DNA of 64,000 nt from Centropus unirufus (GCA_013397695.1 VYZI01000120.1:124001-188000); one strand, 5' to 3'; shown: positions 37,901-52,900, numbered from the stretch's first letter. Made by a program: numbers and translations. Notes: a model not told the origin generated them from the letters alone.

Positions 37901-40900
37901 CTGTAATACTGGAGGCAAACACCTGCTTGTTGTTACATTGTGTCTCCTTCTAACGAAGATCAGAAGTTCTTGCTGATCTCCATTCATGAACATCCCAATT
38001 AGAACATGAAGTTGATTACAGCACCCAAAGAGGAGAAGAAAAACCCAGATTTTAACTTTTTTGTTAGGTAGGAGCATGCAAACGTACAGGTACGACCTCA
38101 CGGATGGTCTCACCACTAAAACGTAGGCTGTTCCCCAACCCTCCTCCTCCTCAGCCTGTTCTCCTAAACACCTACAAGAAATGGCATCTTCCTATCTCTG
38201 TGAGAATATGCTAATCCTAGCCCTGAAGGGCTTTCTGGTTCCCTGTGACTATTGATTTTTTTTGGAATTTTTTTTTTTGCTGAGTGAAACAGCTTTTCAT
38301 AGCCTTCAGCCTACAGAGAAGCATGGTAAGAAAAACTGGGGACACACACAGACACACACATTAGAAGCAACCTAAAACTCATGGCACAGTCATTAAATCA
38401 ACTTATTTAGATAATATTTATTAACAAGAGCATCTCAGTTCTGAAGGGGAAAATCTGACCAAAGAAATTCAGTCATCTCTAATAACACCACATTTTAGAC
38501 AGTGCTCTTCTATCTAATTAATAAATGTTTGCATAGTGGTTTGAGATCTTTGCCTAACAAGGAAGGCTGTTATGTTGCTATGTGTAAATGTTAGAATTAA
38601 TCATTTAGAAAATATAAGAGTATAAAGCCAGGTTTCTCTTATCACTTCATCAAAGCCAGGTTTAACTATCTCCTTTTTTTGGCTGCTGGCTTAATTAGAT
38701 AAGCTGCTGAATTTAATTAACTCATCAAACCTAATTTAAAAAGATCTCTCAAGTCAGTAAGATCTTGTCTAACGCTTATTATTTCTATTTGTTGCATTGA
38801 GTCTTTAATATCACCATTTTGTTAGGATGTTAATGGTAGCTTTAATTGTGTTCTAATTTACTGTATTTATTCAGATGGTGGCATTTTCCTCATTTTTTAA
38901 GTGTCAGCATGCGAAAATCAATCACAATTTAATTTAAGGCAGTGAAATTGCTCTTCTAGTCCTCTATCAATTCAGCTACATGCTATCTCTTTTTCCATAA
39001 GTGTAATTTGGGTTTGCAAGGTGAAATTAATTCATAGGAGATCGTGTTGAGTTTCTGGAGCCCCATTTCCTGAAGAAGTGTCATGGCAAAAATGATTCTC
39101 TGGGTGCTCTTTCGGGACTGTTTAACCAAATTGTCAAGTAATAAATTTGAAATTAAAATTGGTATTACAACTATGTGATTCACTTGAACACATCTGTGTG
39201 TGATGCTCCAGCTCATTGTACCAGTCTGAAACTCCTTGAAAGTTACTAAAGAATTGTTAACAAAGAATCTAAAGTGTAACCTTCGCTGCAAATTCTAACC
39301 ATTTATCAGGAGCTTTTTCTGGCCATATTTTCCCCTCTCTCAAAGAAATGCCACAACAGAGGAGAGAGCCAGCAATCACTTAAAATCTGAATTTCCCTAT
39401 TGATTATTTATGTATTGTTCTGTGAAGCATGCTTTATTGTAATGTAAACTGTGCTGCTTATAGAAGTATTGCTGATTAAGTCTGGAGGAGTTCATGTGTA
39501 TTTGTGAACAGCTAGCTACATCCTGGGTAAAATCAAGTGCTTTCTAGCTATTCCAGCCAGGAGCTCTGCAGAAATAACTTCGCTCACAATTACTCCCACT
39601 GTGGTTTCGTTTGTGGGTTTGAGGCTTGCCTTCAAGTGCACAATGAAATAACTCGTTTTTCTGTCTTTTCCCTTAGAATGACTATAGGAAGCTATCTATG
39701 CAATGCAAGGACTTCGTGGTGGGTGTGCTGGACCTGTGCAGAGACACTGAAGAAGTAGAAGCTATTCTGAACGGAGATGTGAACATACATCTGTGCCCTG
39801 AGCACCACCGTCCAAGTCTGAGCAGGATTAAACTTGCTATTAAATATGAGGTCAAAAAGGTAAGCAGCTTTTTATTTTGGTCCCTGGTGGATATATCCTC
39901 AGATCTAAACTATGCTTCCTTGATGTCATCTGGAAAATAATAAATGAGAGAGAGATTTCAGTGGGACCAGGACTATCCCTTGAGTTTTGGCATCTTATGG
40001 CCTGATTTGCATTTTCTCCCATGCTGAAAAGCAGAGATGGGTATTTTTAAGGGACACCTTACAGCGGGTATGGCATTTATTTCAGTCCCAAGGGTGCACA
40101 GTGCTTCTTGGGCAGGGTGTGGCTATGAACCCTCTGCAGACTTCAGCAGGCTCCAAAAGTTGTCAAACGAATGTGAGGCGCTTCCTGCACTGTGATTTGC
40201 ACAAAGGTGAGAGATGAGCCTGGCAGATGCTGTGGCATGTTTGGCCACAAATTATTAAAGCAAAGAATTTAGTCCTAATCCTCACCATTCCCAAACCATC
40301 TGTCTTTCCTTGAAACTAGATCTTCTGCTTAGGCTGAGGAAATAGATAGGCTCTGCAGCCTGACTGAAGTCTGCAGACCAAGTCTCCTGTCTCAATGATC
40401 TTTAAAGCCTTTTCCAACATAAATGAATGTATTTTTTTATTCAGAATTAGATCAAAACTTCAAAAAAACTAATTTCTGATTAACATGGAATTTTGATTTT
40501 TTTGAAAGTATGTAAATATAGATAAACATTGATAAAAAGTGATATACGCCGACTCTCCTAAAGCTCCAGTACCATATTCTGAGTTCAGTTTTGCACCAAA
40601 TATATGAACAAGAAGGAAGATGCACACGTTAAGGAAAAACATAAAAACAGGTTGACTTTTAGAGGCATTTTAAACACACATTCAGTTTTACAGAAGTATG
40701 GTGTGTAAATGTAAAATCTGATTCTGGCAAATTCTAGGCCTGCGTGGTCCCAATTAATTGCTCCTACAATATGCATTGATGGAAACTGGGCTCCTGCTGC
40801 AGGACTTGAGGAGCGTTCCAAATTTTCAAGCTAACATCTGCTCTCTCTTTCCTCTCCCAAGCCAACCACCTGGTTCAATTTGCCTCTTGACTGTGTTGCT

Positions 40901-43900
40901 GTGCTGGCTAGAGAAGGTCTTTTCCTGTTATGAAAGCCATTAATTAACGAGAATCTTAAAACTCTTATTTGAAATTAATCACTTTTATGCAGGAGCATGT
41001 AGCATGGAGACAAATATTTCCTTCTGGGTCGTTGTGTGTCTGCATCCTTCTATCACCAAAACAGATCATAACATCTCAGTTCACTATTAGTTAGGTGCCT
41101 TCCAAGAAGCTGGGTCAAATTTAGTTATTGCAGCTGTTGCTTTGGTAACTGGTGGACAAACTTGCTCTGGTGATCTTTCAGAAAATGAATTCAGCTTAAG
41201 GACCCTGATAGCACTCATCAAGGAATAGTCCTCAGTGACGCATGGTCTGAGAGTTATCATGAAGTTGGTCAGAACCTTAAGCCTTCTCAATGTATGAAGT
41301 CTTCTGCATTATTTTGCTTGTTTATTCTTCTAAATATTTTTTTAGCTGAGTCGCTGTTGGTTATTGTGCTGCTTTGGGCACATTCATCCTACATAGTCAG
41401 TTTCAGAGGAATATTTCCTTCCTTTCTTACATTTTATATGCATGTATTGTTTTATAATGCTTGAGTGGTGACCTAAAGCATCTGCGGTAGGTCATTTACA
41501 GTTGGTCTTCTTACTTAAAAATATCTTCCTTTGCACAGGAACACTAAGCATCCTTTCTGGATCACAGCAACCTGTTGCTCACTGATAATAACTGTTAAAC
41601 TAATTATGTAACATAAGCATGACCATTTGTCAGCCTCATATTGACTCTCAGGTTAGCACTTTTCAGAATGCTCTTTTCAGCAGGCAGTACATTTTTATCT
41701 GTAAGATGAGCATTTCACTGCTAACTCGAAAGTCAGATTGCTTCATTTGTAGAAGGCAGAGACACAGTAAGATAAATGGCTTTGCTTATTGACGGTGACT
41801 TATGATAATAGACTAATATTTATCACACTTGCTGAACAAAGACATTGTGTTATGGTAACACAGTAATGATTTCCATAAGAGACAATAGATTTCAGGTACA
41901 AGTTTTTTATCCAGCTGAGAGGCACAGGCTTGTGTATAAAACTTCTGTGTTTCAGAATCTGTTTCTCATTTTAGGAAAATCCTGTTAAAAAAAAATAAGT
42001 GAGATGAAGTGTGAATTATTATACCTATTTAATAAATCAATTCTTGGGCAAATCTTGTGCATTTCCAGTCACTTTTGCTAAGCTAATGTAATGATTCATA
42101 GGCTTAATCAAGATCTCATGTGATGCTCAAAATGTGAAAAGCAGACAGAGCCAGGCACAGCCAGAGACTTCCCACCTGCAGAGCCCGAACCCTCAAGCCC
42201 CATCATTTGGTCTGACAACACCACCTGCCCAGGGCAAACCTGCGTGCTCAGATGTGGGTGGTTTTAACTCACCCAGGAATAGTGCCAGTGATGTCGAGTC
42301 TCTTCCAATTTTTTAAACTGTACTCTAGAGCTGGAATAACACAGAAATATTTTTTTGTCATTTTTCATTGTCCTGGAAGGTTTTTTTCAGGATAGGACTA
42401 ATGAAGGGACTACAGCTGTGCTTGCCACCAAAACCTCCGCGCCTTTATCCTTAGTAGAATGACAATTTTATATTATGCAGCATGGCAAGCTCTTGATGAA
42501 TCAAAGAAATAAAGACTTGCTTACTTAAATAGGTATAGAGCTCCTGAGGTATTTTATATTCATTATTTCCCGTGAGCAGCAAGAAGAATCTTAGACATGA
42601 CAAGTTTAAGGACTTTGTAATGGCCTAAGAAAATAATATAAAGGAGGCATTAGTTGTTATGGGATTTTTTAATTAAGTTAGTATCCAGATTAAATATTTG
42701 CCTTTGCATTTGATATTTTAAGAAATGTTTGAATTACAAAAAATAATCTATTTCTACCATTAACTTCTTAATTCACATTTACATATTAGTACTCTAAGTG
42801 CCTGCAGTAGGCTTTCTTTGATGAAAATTACAAGTTATATTGAAACTTATTTTTTAATATCCATAATTTTACTTTTAGAGCCAGTGATGTACTTTGCATT
42901 TTATCATACTATATTTCATAGTCTGGGAAAGATGTCAAGGGCTCCTATCCTCAGTCAGGCAAGCAATTGCATCTGTAGAGATTCATCTAGCCTTTGCTCA
43001 AACTTTTAAAATCTTCCTCTTCTAAATTTCTCTGTTTCTTCATTGTCCTCACAGTGGAAATATAAAGGTGACCCAGGTGCTCCCTGTGTGTGAGCACATT
43101 TCTAATTAAGCCAAGGTGTGATTTCTACCAGTGAGAGCCATAGGTACAGAGGCTGGGCCAACCCTGTCTTGGACTCATCCCTTGGGCAGGCAATAGTGAG
43201 AAAACACAGGTTTTGATATACCACAACAAAACAATTTCATTGGTGTTTATCAGCTTTATAGAGCACTCCCTATTTTATGTTCTCATTTTTGTCTGTACTT
43301 CTATGCTCCTTTCTTGTCATTCTTTAATGTTGGCAGGGGTCCTGTGTGTCAACATTTACCTTTAAGTCTAATGCTGTTGCTTCTCTATGGGTGGTGGAAT
43401 TCCTTCTCTTTCTTTCCGAATGTCAGAATTATCACTGCTGTATTCTCTTAATTGCAAAAGTTGAGTGCCCACCTCTATTTTCTCAGTTAGCAGCTCAGTT
43501 CATAGCCATCATAAAGCCAGAGCACCTTGCTCTTTCATGAGTTTTAATTTAATTAACAGTAAGGCACACAAATTGGGTTTGAAAAAAAAATTAATAAGAA
43601 TTAAACGGAAGACCAGATGGCTATGTAAATCCTATTTAATAGAGAGCTGGAACAGGAACTTTTCTTCTAACTGTATTAATAATTAACATATGGAGGATGC
43701 TTCAAACAGAATACTCATGGCTGCATTAGATTATAATTTTTCACTTCATTGGTCACACGACTCCTTTACTCAATGGTATGAGAAGCCCCAGCTCTCATCA
43801 ACTGCTGCAGCAGCCTGTGCTCCCTCCTCTTTTGCTCAGAAGATGCAGTATTACCCTACACAATACCTTGCACCTTACCATTCCATGCGGCCTTACCTGC

Positions 43901-46900
43901 AGCCTTTGCACTCCACCTGGGAGCCAGGGTTAGTCCCTGGATGGACAAAAGGACAGCCCTGCTCCTGCCGACCAGACAGCTCTGCCCCTCAACATGAGCA
44001 AAAACTGATGCTGACCCAAACCCAGGCTGGGCAGAGCTCAGCTAGTACATCCTTAGGCTGATTATCTAGAAAAGTTTGCTGTTGGTAAGAGAAGCCCAAG
44101 AAAATAATCTGGAGAACAGAGGGCAGGAGAAAGCCAGGGATGACAAGACCTTCTGGAACTCCTCTTTGGAGAGCAAGGAGTATATCTGTGCCACACACCA
44201 TGCTGTGTAGCTATGGCTCTGTGTGCTCTCAGTTTGCAGTAATCCTGCAAATTCCTGCAATGCCATGCCCTGAGGAGGGACTGTGGTAGGGAACAGGCGG
44301 AGAGGGCACACCGGGGCACACCACCCACTGCCTCACACACAGCCGGTGCATCAGACCTAATGCAAATGGAAAACTACATTTTGGTAACTCAGTAAATCAT
44401 TTCAGCTTCATAGCTTTCAGAGCTGTGCACGTCGCAGAAAATCTCTCTTGCAGCGTTTTACCCTTCTTTGGGGCAAAATTAAGTTTCCCAGGGGATGAAT
44501 ATTAATCTTTCTGTACCCCATGCACAGATACAGCTTGAAACAGCACAGAGTTATGTTTTGCCATCTAAATGTGAAGCTTCAAGAAGGTGAACTCCTCAAA
44601 AGAAAGAGGCTTTCAGAAATACAGCTTTTTTGTTTTCTTCCTGTAAACCTTGGTTAATATTTTTTTCCCCACTCTTTAGTGTCAGGAATATTTAACTGAG
44701 GTCTTGTGGAGTCATTGATGGCTTGGATGAGAGTGGTGCCTCTTGTCTCCCTCACTGGAGAGCCAGTTGATACTGTACAAATGTAATTTAATTTCTATGT
44801 GAACAGTAGAAACTCGGTAGTTATTCTGGACTCCGAAGCTTGTCCATTTAATGTCTCTTTTTACGTTTTTAATGGCATATTACAGACATCTTATCAGAGA
44901 CTGGAAAGGGAGGGAGTCACTTCCCTTCCTCACAGAAAGTGTCTCTGTGTTTCTGAGTGTTTCATTAACAAGGTTCCTTCCTCCCACTAAAATCTGTGGT
45001 TCTGATGATTTCCTTTTGCCCAGATGTTTTAATTTCTTTTCTTTTCCTAGATGAATCTCATTTTGTTATTTCCTGCACATACATCCACCCTCTCAAGGAT
45101 TAAATGAATCATTTCTCCATCCTGGGTGGTGTTCACGATATTCACAATTTACTGTAATATGCAGACTTAATTATTTTCATTTGCAAAGTGTCACAGGGTC
45201 TAGGATGTCCATCAAGGCACTGACAGGACAGCAGAGGAACACATCAAATCCATTGCATGGATTTCCATCACAGATGAAAGGACTTAAAATTACCTTTATT
45301 AATAATATTCTCGTAGAAAAGAGCAATTAATATGATCTGCAATAAACCTGACCTTAGTTGCCCCCAATTATGGCTTCATCTATCTCTCCATAGCCAGCAT
45401 GCCTGCTAATGTACATTTTTGGCAGAAAGTCAGGTGGGGATTAATAAAACCCCAAAAAAAATGTCCATATTTCATGTTACCGAGGAAGTTTTCCTAAAGT
45501 GTTCAAATTTGGGTGTCTGCATGGGTTATGACCCAGGGTGCAGCTCTCCTTTGTGGGGTTCTTGTCAAACACCTGTGGATGTCTATATTTGGGTATGTAA
45601 TGGAGATTCTATACCTTTCTCTACATCAGCTCTGCTGCAGGTGGAGCCTTCTACCCTAGGGCATCTTAGCTCAAGCATCAGCCGAGCCTTTCCCCACCAT
45701 GTAGCTCAGGTAAAGCAGTTTTCAGACTCTACTGGGTGAGGAAGAGACTACAGCATTTTAAATTTCTCCTTCTTTGCCCACTGTGGGAGCTTCCTATAGA
45801 TACCAAAGCATTTTATTGTGGTATTTTTTTCAGATGAATAATTAAATGGTATTCTTAAGTGATTTTGATTCTGCACAGATATGAAAACACTGGAATGGTA
45901 AAGGCTGGGGCTTCCAATTAATTTGCTTGTTTTCAGATAAATAATTTAGTGCTAAGATTTATTCATACATGTAGAACAAGAAGAAACGAGACATTAGAAA
46001 CAAATCTCTTCCGAAACCATGCAGCCGGCCACAATATGAAATGGAATTTTACTCAAGAGCCAACCACCTCATTTGCTACCATACATAAGAGTACTTAGGA
46101 CTAAAAAAGAACCTGTATCCTCATCTTGGAGCAGTAAAACTGTAAAGATTTAGGCAGAGCAAGGTTTAAGCTGAATCAAATAAATAATTTGTATAAAATC
46201 TATGTTTTGCGGTTATACACCTTAAACATATCAGACTTAATTTTATATAACGTGACTTGAAGATGTATCAGAACCAAAAAAATCACCCTCTATTCTGTAC
46301 CCTATTAAGAAGATTATTAACTTTGTCTTTTCACTCAGCAATGGGAAACATTTCTGCCTCAAGGCAAATTGCATTTGGAATAGTCCTGGCAGTTTTATTC
46401 ACCCCGATTCTTTTGTTTTCTATTAGACTAATTTGTTTTACTTGTGTTTTATTTTGTGCCTCTTCACCATTCTAGTGCCTGGTCAAATCCTGTTTTCACC
46501 CCCATTGCTTATTCAAATGGGATCATGCCATCTCCTTTCCAGAGCTGTGCCATACGGGTGGTTTTAGGCAATCTAGCAAGCATCAGGATGCTGGGATGAC
46601 CTTCACTGCCTTGGTTCTGTCTTCTTGTCACCTTTGCAAAGTGAGATCCCAGCCCTGTTAACTTACTCATCTGTTTGGCAGAAAGGAGATGATCCATTCT
46701 AAACAATGCACTGGCTTTCACCGAGCAGACTGAGCCTCACCAAAAGAGATGTAGCTGTAAACTGCAGCTATGCTAAGGTTTTAAGCATTCAAAATCAGAA
46801 TTTTGGATTAGATAAGTCAACAGGGAAGTAGATCCAGATACTGAATTTCCATAAAACTGGGGAATATGTGAGCACTTGGGATTTAATACAAGCATGTATT

Positions 46901-49900
46901 AAATTAGAAAAAGTACATGTGAGAAGTTTTACAAAAGATGCAATGGATTTATAAAACTGTAATAAATACTTCCAGTTTAATGCCTTAAAAGTAACTCAGA
47001 ATCTGAGGTTGCACAATCTGCTTTTGTTTTGTCCTGTTAAGTCTGGATCACCTGGGCTCTGCCTACAAATATGAAGCTCTTCCCTTTGCCACCAGGTTTA
47101 TAAATGCTTATGTCAGACTCCAGACACTGGATCTGAATATTCACCAAGGCTGTCACAGAGATCATCCACGGAATGAGTAAGAACCTCATGAATATGTGTG
47201 TGATGCCATTAGACAGTCAAATGAACCCCAGGGACAGAGGGAAAGCTGAAGGAATCTTCAGGACAGGGATGTTTCTTTGCTTCGTGTTCTCTGTGTGTGT
47301 CTGCAGCAGCTGCAGTATCCCAGAGAATCTTTTCTCAGGCAGTGCTTATGCTGTGGTTAGATCCCATTGAAATGAATCTGGACCAGTTGGATTTTCTTTC
47401 ATCCAAGTTGAACAAGGTTCCACAGATTACTTTATTTTTTTTATTTTTTTTTTGCTTCTGGATGAAGGAATTTGGAACTGCTGATTTACTCTGCTTTTTA
47501 AAGTTACGCTGCTGCAAAGTGCTTTAAAAATTGGATTTGTGGTCGTGGGCAGAATTTAACTATAATTAAAGCAGGTCTCCTTTGTGAAAAGGTCACAGTC
47601 TCACAGCATGGATTTTTTTTTTTTCACTCATGAATAATAAGGCGAGTAGTTTTCTTTTTCTTAAACTTTATACAGTTTTACTTACACTCCTTATCAGGCA
47701 CAGCAGCAAATGGTGCGCCAAGTTCCATCCATATTTACCCTCTGACAACCTCGTTTATCATCATTTAGTAGCACAAGAACTGCTAAAGGCAGATTTTTTT
47801 TCTGCAGTCCAGATTATGAAGTAAATATATTATAGCCCATCTGTTAAGGTGTCTCAGAATGCTTTTTCAAAACTAAAGGGCTCTTTGTTCTCTTGGAGGT
47901 TTGCAGAATAGAGTACAAGTTGAAGATAAGAAAAGGCACATGCATATATTGCCCTTTTCCTGTACTGTGTATTTCCCAGCAAGCTTCAGTAATTTCCACG
48001 GAGATCTGTTTTCCAATGCCTAAATCCAGGTTCTTTATTTAGGCTTCAAGTCTTAAAAATGCCTAAAATATCGAAGGAATCCTCAACACTGAAAAACGGT
48101 TTAAAAGCAAAGTAATTATGTTTTGCTTTAACATTTTTGTTGGGTTTTTTTCTTCTGGTGTGTGCATGTGGGCATTGTCAGGCACTCTCAAGAATTTCCA
48201 GGGGTTTTGTCACCCGCCTGTAGCTTATCTGTTACATTCCACAGGATGAGAGAGATGCCCTTCAAGTAGGGATCGTGGAGTATTTTATATTTAAACAGTG
48301 TGCGACCACAGGCAGCTTGGGCAACCACCATGCTGCAGCTGAACAGCAGCAGTAACCCAGGTCTTCATTGCAGGCTCTTTCTCTGTCCAATATAACAGAA
48401 AATGAAAAATGAAAGTCTCTCTATTAGTGTCCTCTATCAGAACTTCCTACACAGTTGTAGACTATGAAGGTACTTTATTGTCTGTGTAGTGAAACTCGTG
48501 CATTTTTTAACAAGTAACTGAGGAAAAAAACCTCACACACTGTCCTGAGAGCTGAAAAGTGCTTTCCCAGAATGCACACACATGATAGACTACAAGACAG
48601 AGCTGTCGTACATCAAATTAGATAGCAATGTGGAGATGTTACCATCCCATGTGGGTATCCACAGTGGTCTCATTTTGTTTATTTCTATGTGTAATAAAGA
48701 TATTTTGAACTCTTTCAATTCCCACTGAAGGTTTTGAGACATTTTTTTTGTATTCTAGGCAAGTCCATCTTATTCGAACCCCCAATGGCACAGCACAGTG
48801 GCATTTGGAGATGTCAATACTTTCCTATATCTTTTGGTGGCTTTCAAAAACGGCATCTTGGCAACTTCATTATTTGAGCTGGTTCTTCAGATTGGTGTGA
48901 TTTTACTTTTTCTTTTTAGCTTTTATCCAACTTAAAAAAAAAAAAAAGTGTAACTGTTGGGAAGTGCTATTTTCTTCCTAAATTAGAGGTATGAACAGGA
49001 TAAGGAAAAACCACCGCCATCTACTGGGGTCCCTGTGCCATGGACTCAGAAAAGCTGCCACTGTGGTTTCTGAAGGCAGAGTCACTGGAGAAAAGTCTTG
49101 CTTGAGCTCCCAGATCCTGATGTATTACCTTTATCAGTTTGGAAGGGACTCACTCTGCCCATGACATAAAGCTTTTAAGTGCCTCTTTTGGGATCCGCAC
49201 AATCCACTCCACTGCCAGGGCTTCCTTTTCAAGGAGCAATATCTTGATTTTCTGCACAGCCCTGGCCACGCTGGTCTTGTCGCAATGCTTTCTGCCTTTC
49301 TCTATTTCTGGGATACGACATAGGAGAAGCTGCAGTTTGCCCTTAAAAGGCTCCTAGTCTCATTTTCTGGTACTGAAGGGAAATAGCATTTAATGGTAAC
49401 TTTGAAACAACCTCACAGCTGTTAGGCCTCTGAAATTCAATATATTATACCACCATTTTCATTACACTTTGAAGCATTCTGCCTCAAAGCTTTTGTCTTG
49501 AATACTGTCCTTTTTTGTGCCTCTGACACTAAGAAAATCATTAGTGTAATCTTTGACTTGGCATCAGTGCCCATTCCCAGAGAAGAAAGATAAATGGCTC
49601 CGTAACATCTGTGATGAGACCTAAGATCAATTTCTGAAGTTTTGATAGAGCCAGGGTTGGCATTGGGTCACTGCATATTTCATTAATATCTGGTGGAGCA
49701 AACATAATGGGAAAACTGTACTGTTTTCTGTAAGCAAATAGTGGATCAAGACTAATTCATGCTCTTATCTTTCTTATCCTGATCTTATTTTTCCCTCATT
49801 TTTTTGTAATAATCAGGGTCATATGAACACCATCAAGGCTCTGTGGCATGCTGCCAATCTTTATTGCCCTGTACAAAATAAATTGTTCCAGTGAGCGGGG

Positions 49901-52900
49901 TTTTATGGGAACTCCTCCTCAATTTTCCTATGTTTATTTTTTCATTGTAGCTGTTTGCAGAGTGAAACAAAGAACAGATTAAAATGTCTGATGAATTCTC
50001 TGAAATGCCAACCAGCAAAAGTCTTTGACTGTCTCATTGCCAAGGACAACTGAATTTCTTTGTCTGAATCAATTCTCATAATGTGTTGAACAATTACAGG
50101 AGCAGGAGGAAGCCTGGCTGTGGTTTTGCCATTTCATCTCAGAAGTCTGCACATTGACCAGTGTAATTTTCCTTTCCACGAGTTGCTACAATTGATGTTG
50201 AATTCATCATATCTGAAAATAAAATTTATAAAGGGAATCAATTCTCTGTCCAGCTTCCTTCCAATTCATCTTTCTGTCCATTTGCCAGAATGATTAAAAG
50301 ACCTAGCAGCGTTAGCGCAAACATAAACACGGAGCTTTAGGAAATGCCTCCTTGCAATGCTGCTGTCCCCACCTTAACCTTAAATGTTAAATGCTCAGAA
50401 TGATTAGGACTGGTGATTTATAGATTATCTTTTTTGAAAACTTCCTTTTGTTTTTAAAGCAGCTTAAAAGAAAGCATGTTGAAATATAAATATTTCCAGG
50501 AAAAAACAATTCTAAAGAGAAAAGAAGTGAAAATACCTATCAGATGTCTTGTTATGATTGATTTAGTCAGTGGAAGGTGTAAAGTCTTATTTTGTATTTT
50601 TTCTTTTTGAGAAATGAAGGCCCCAAAGCCTAATACATCTGAAGAAACACATTTTAAATAGTTGTTAATGTGCTGTTAAAGAAGGAAATATGCTATAACA
50701 CAGCAATCCTAATTACCATGCAACTGTATTTCATTCTACACTAGCAATAAACTGTTCATTAAACTCACAGTAACAGTTTTGTTATTATGCAAACATCTAG
50801 AAAAGAGTCCATTAATTCCCGATTTGATCATCATTTCACAGATAGTGAAGTTGAAAGCACAGTAAGAGTTGTCTCTACTTTTTTTTTCCCAATAAAACTA
50901 CAGACTACAGTTGAAATCCCTGGCTCTGGCTGCAGCTGAAAGGGCTGAAGAAGGGCAATGAGGCAGCTCCAGACAATGTCCATGTCCACCCTGCCAGGCA
51001 GGAGCAGGGGCAGACATGAAGCCCCCTTGTAGCCTATGCTTTCCTTCTTTCTTGCTCTAACTCCTTCATCCTCCCCCTCACCTCTGGAAAGTTCTGCTTT
51101 TTGAAATGGTGGAGGGTTTTACAGCTCCCTCCTAAGAGCATTCGTTCACCCACAAAACTGATATATGAAACATTCAGTTCTATTAATGCAATCAGCTGCA
51201 TTAGTAACATTTTTATTTTTCATTTTTTCTTTCAGTTGTTTTGCGTTTTAAGTATCTGTCTTTGTGATTAAAAATAGTCACATTATTAATTCAATCACTC
51301 TGAAAAACAATATGAAATAAAGAAGTTTAATCTTTTATTATAAAGTGCTTCCGTGGGATTCAGTGGTGCTGTAATTGTACCATTAAGAAAACGCCTTTTC
51401 ATTTGTCTGCTGCTCACCTTTTCTTTTCCCTCTGCACAATAAACTGAAGAAGAGTCTCAGTTGCAGGATACAAAACATGTACTTTCTGTACCGGAGCACC
51501 ACAGTTTTTACTTCTGCTTTTAAATTTGTCTTTTTGTCCGATCAGTAAAGAATGAGCTGTCACTTTTTGAAAGGTAATTTGAGAGAAATCATTTAAAGTA
51601 GCAAAATACCAGCCAGACCTCTTATAGTTCACAGAAGAACCATGCAGAATGATTCACTTTGGGCCTGTAGGCAGTGAACAGAACAATGTAATATTCGAGC
51701 TGCGTTGAGCTACTATTTCAATGGCCCATGTCTTTAGTAACTTATCAGACGTTTTCTTCAGGTTGACATCAAAGTGCCTCTCTGTCTTTTCTGAATCTCG
51801 GTGTAGACTGTCTCAGATATAAATGCCGGCCCCGCAGAGGCACTTTGTCCATCCTGGCCACTTATGGATGTTAAGTTTTTGCCTAGACAGTCTGCTGTTT
51901 GACAAAACTTTTATCTGGAGAGGACAAGAAGCAGAAATGAAACACATTCTGCCAGTACCTGAGGATTTTTGGTGCCTGGCTTGCAATTTTCTGTTTGTGA
52001 CACCATAAGTTCTGTTGGACAACAAAGAAGTGCTCCACTGGCAAGCTTAGCAGGTTATTTACTAAAATCTCAATCTCTTCAGGCAGTGCTAGATGCTTCT
52101 GGTTTTGTTTTTCTTGCAGTTTGTTGCTCATCCCAACTGCCAACAGCAATTGCTCACCATGTGGTATGAAAATCTCTCAGGCTTACGGCAGCAATCGATA
52201 GCTGTGAAGTTCCTGGCTGTCTTTGGCGTCTCCATTGGCCTGCCCTTCCTCGCCATAGCCTACTGGATCGCTCCCTGCAGCAAGGTACAAACTCATTAGG
52301 GTGCATGTTTTTTTATGGTCAACTTTATCCAGGACCTGGAAGGAAGTTGCATGTGTTTCTGTAAATGTGGTTGGGGTGTGATGAATGCAATCCTCTAAGA
52401 GTGCCCCTGAGAAGAGCAGCCTTGAGGTGTTGTTTGATATACACAAATGGAGTTATTAGGCATGGTTTGAGTTCATCTTTACCAATAACAAAGATGGTGT
52501 GACGGGAGAAGAAAACATTTAGACAGCGTATGACAAAAAAAAAAGGAATAGGATTATCAAGAAATGGATAGAAGATAACATGGGAGTGGGGTCAAGAGAG
52601 AATAGAAGAACCACGAAAACAGGGAACAACTAGATGAGTAGTTCTCATTTGTCCTTTTACTAACTCGGGTGTTTAAACTCTTGTTCCTTTTATGCACTTT
52701 TTCTTGCAGTTTCCTCCCTTCTTCAGGGCTCCTTTCCTTCCTTTCCTTCCTCTTTTTGATCTTGCATTTTTAGTCAGTGAAGCATTTTCATGGCACCTGT
52801 GCCTGAAACTGTGGCAAGTCCCAGGGGACTTCTTAGTGTTGCAGAGAAGACTAGATGAAATGATACAGCCTTTATGGTGTTGAGGCATGATGAAACTTGG

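Larger units (their letters stand above)
18314..39676 (+). other. TRPC7: Intron 2 of TRPC7 (21.4 kb)
   Basis: The donor is AAG|GTAATT and the acceptor is CTTTTCCCTTAG|AAT. This is the largest intron in the window. It holds several A and T tracts (for example 32191-32216, 33384-33399, 35367-35381), an AC-rich repeat at 38341-38360, a short direct repeat at 28008-28044, a possible CR1 tail near 23110 and a locally GC-rich patch at about 28725-28880. A stretch at 38396-38960 is crowded with TAATTA-like words. The 134-codon open frame at 29686-30090 has no domain I recognise. I see no second gene on either strand. Confidence 0.85.
39860..52119 (+). other. TRPC7: Intron 3 of TRPC7 (12.3 kb)
   Basis: The donor is AAG|GTAAGC and the acceptor is GTTTTTCTTGCAG|TTT. 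It holds a probable CR1 tail at 40391-40445, an A run near 48931, and small GC-richer patches at about 42130-42310 and 49020-49360. The latter carries a 68-codon open frame on the minus strand (49150-49353) that I cannot identify. I see no other gene. Confidence 0.85.

Noticed and set aside
43690..44061. 123-codon open frame in intron 3
   Set aside because: Composition is low-complexity (Ser, Pro, Gln, His), with no domain and no flanking splice signals that stand out.
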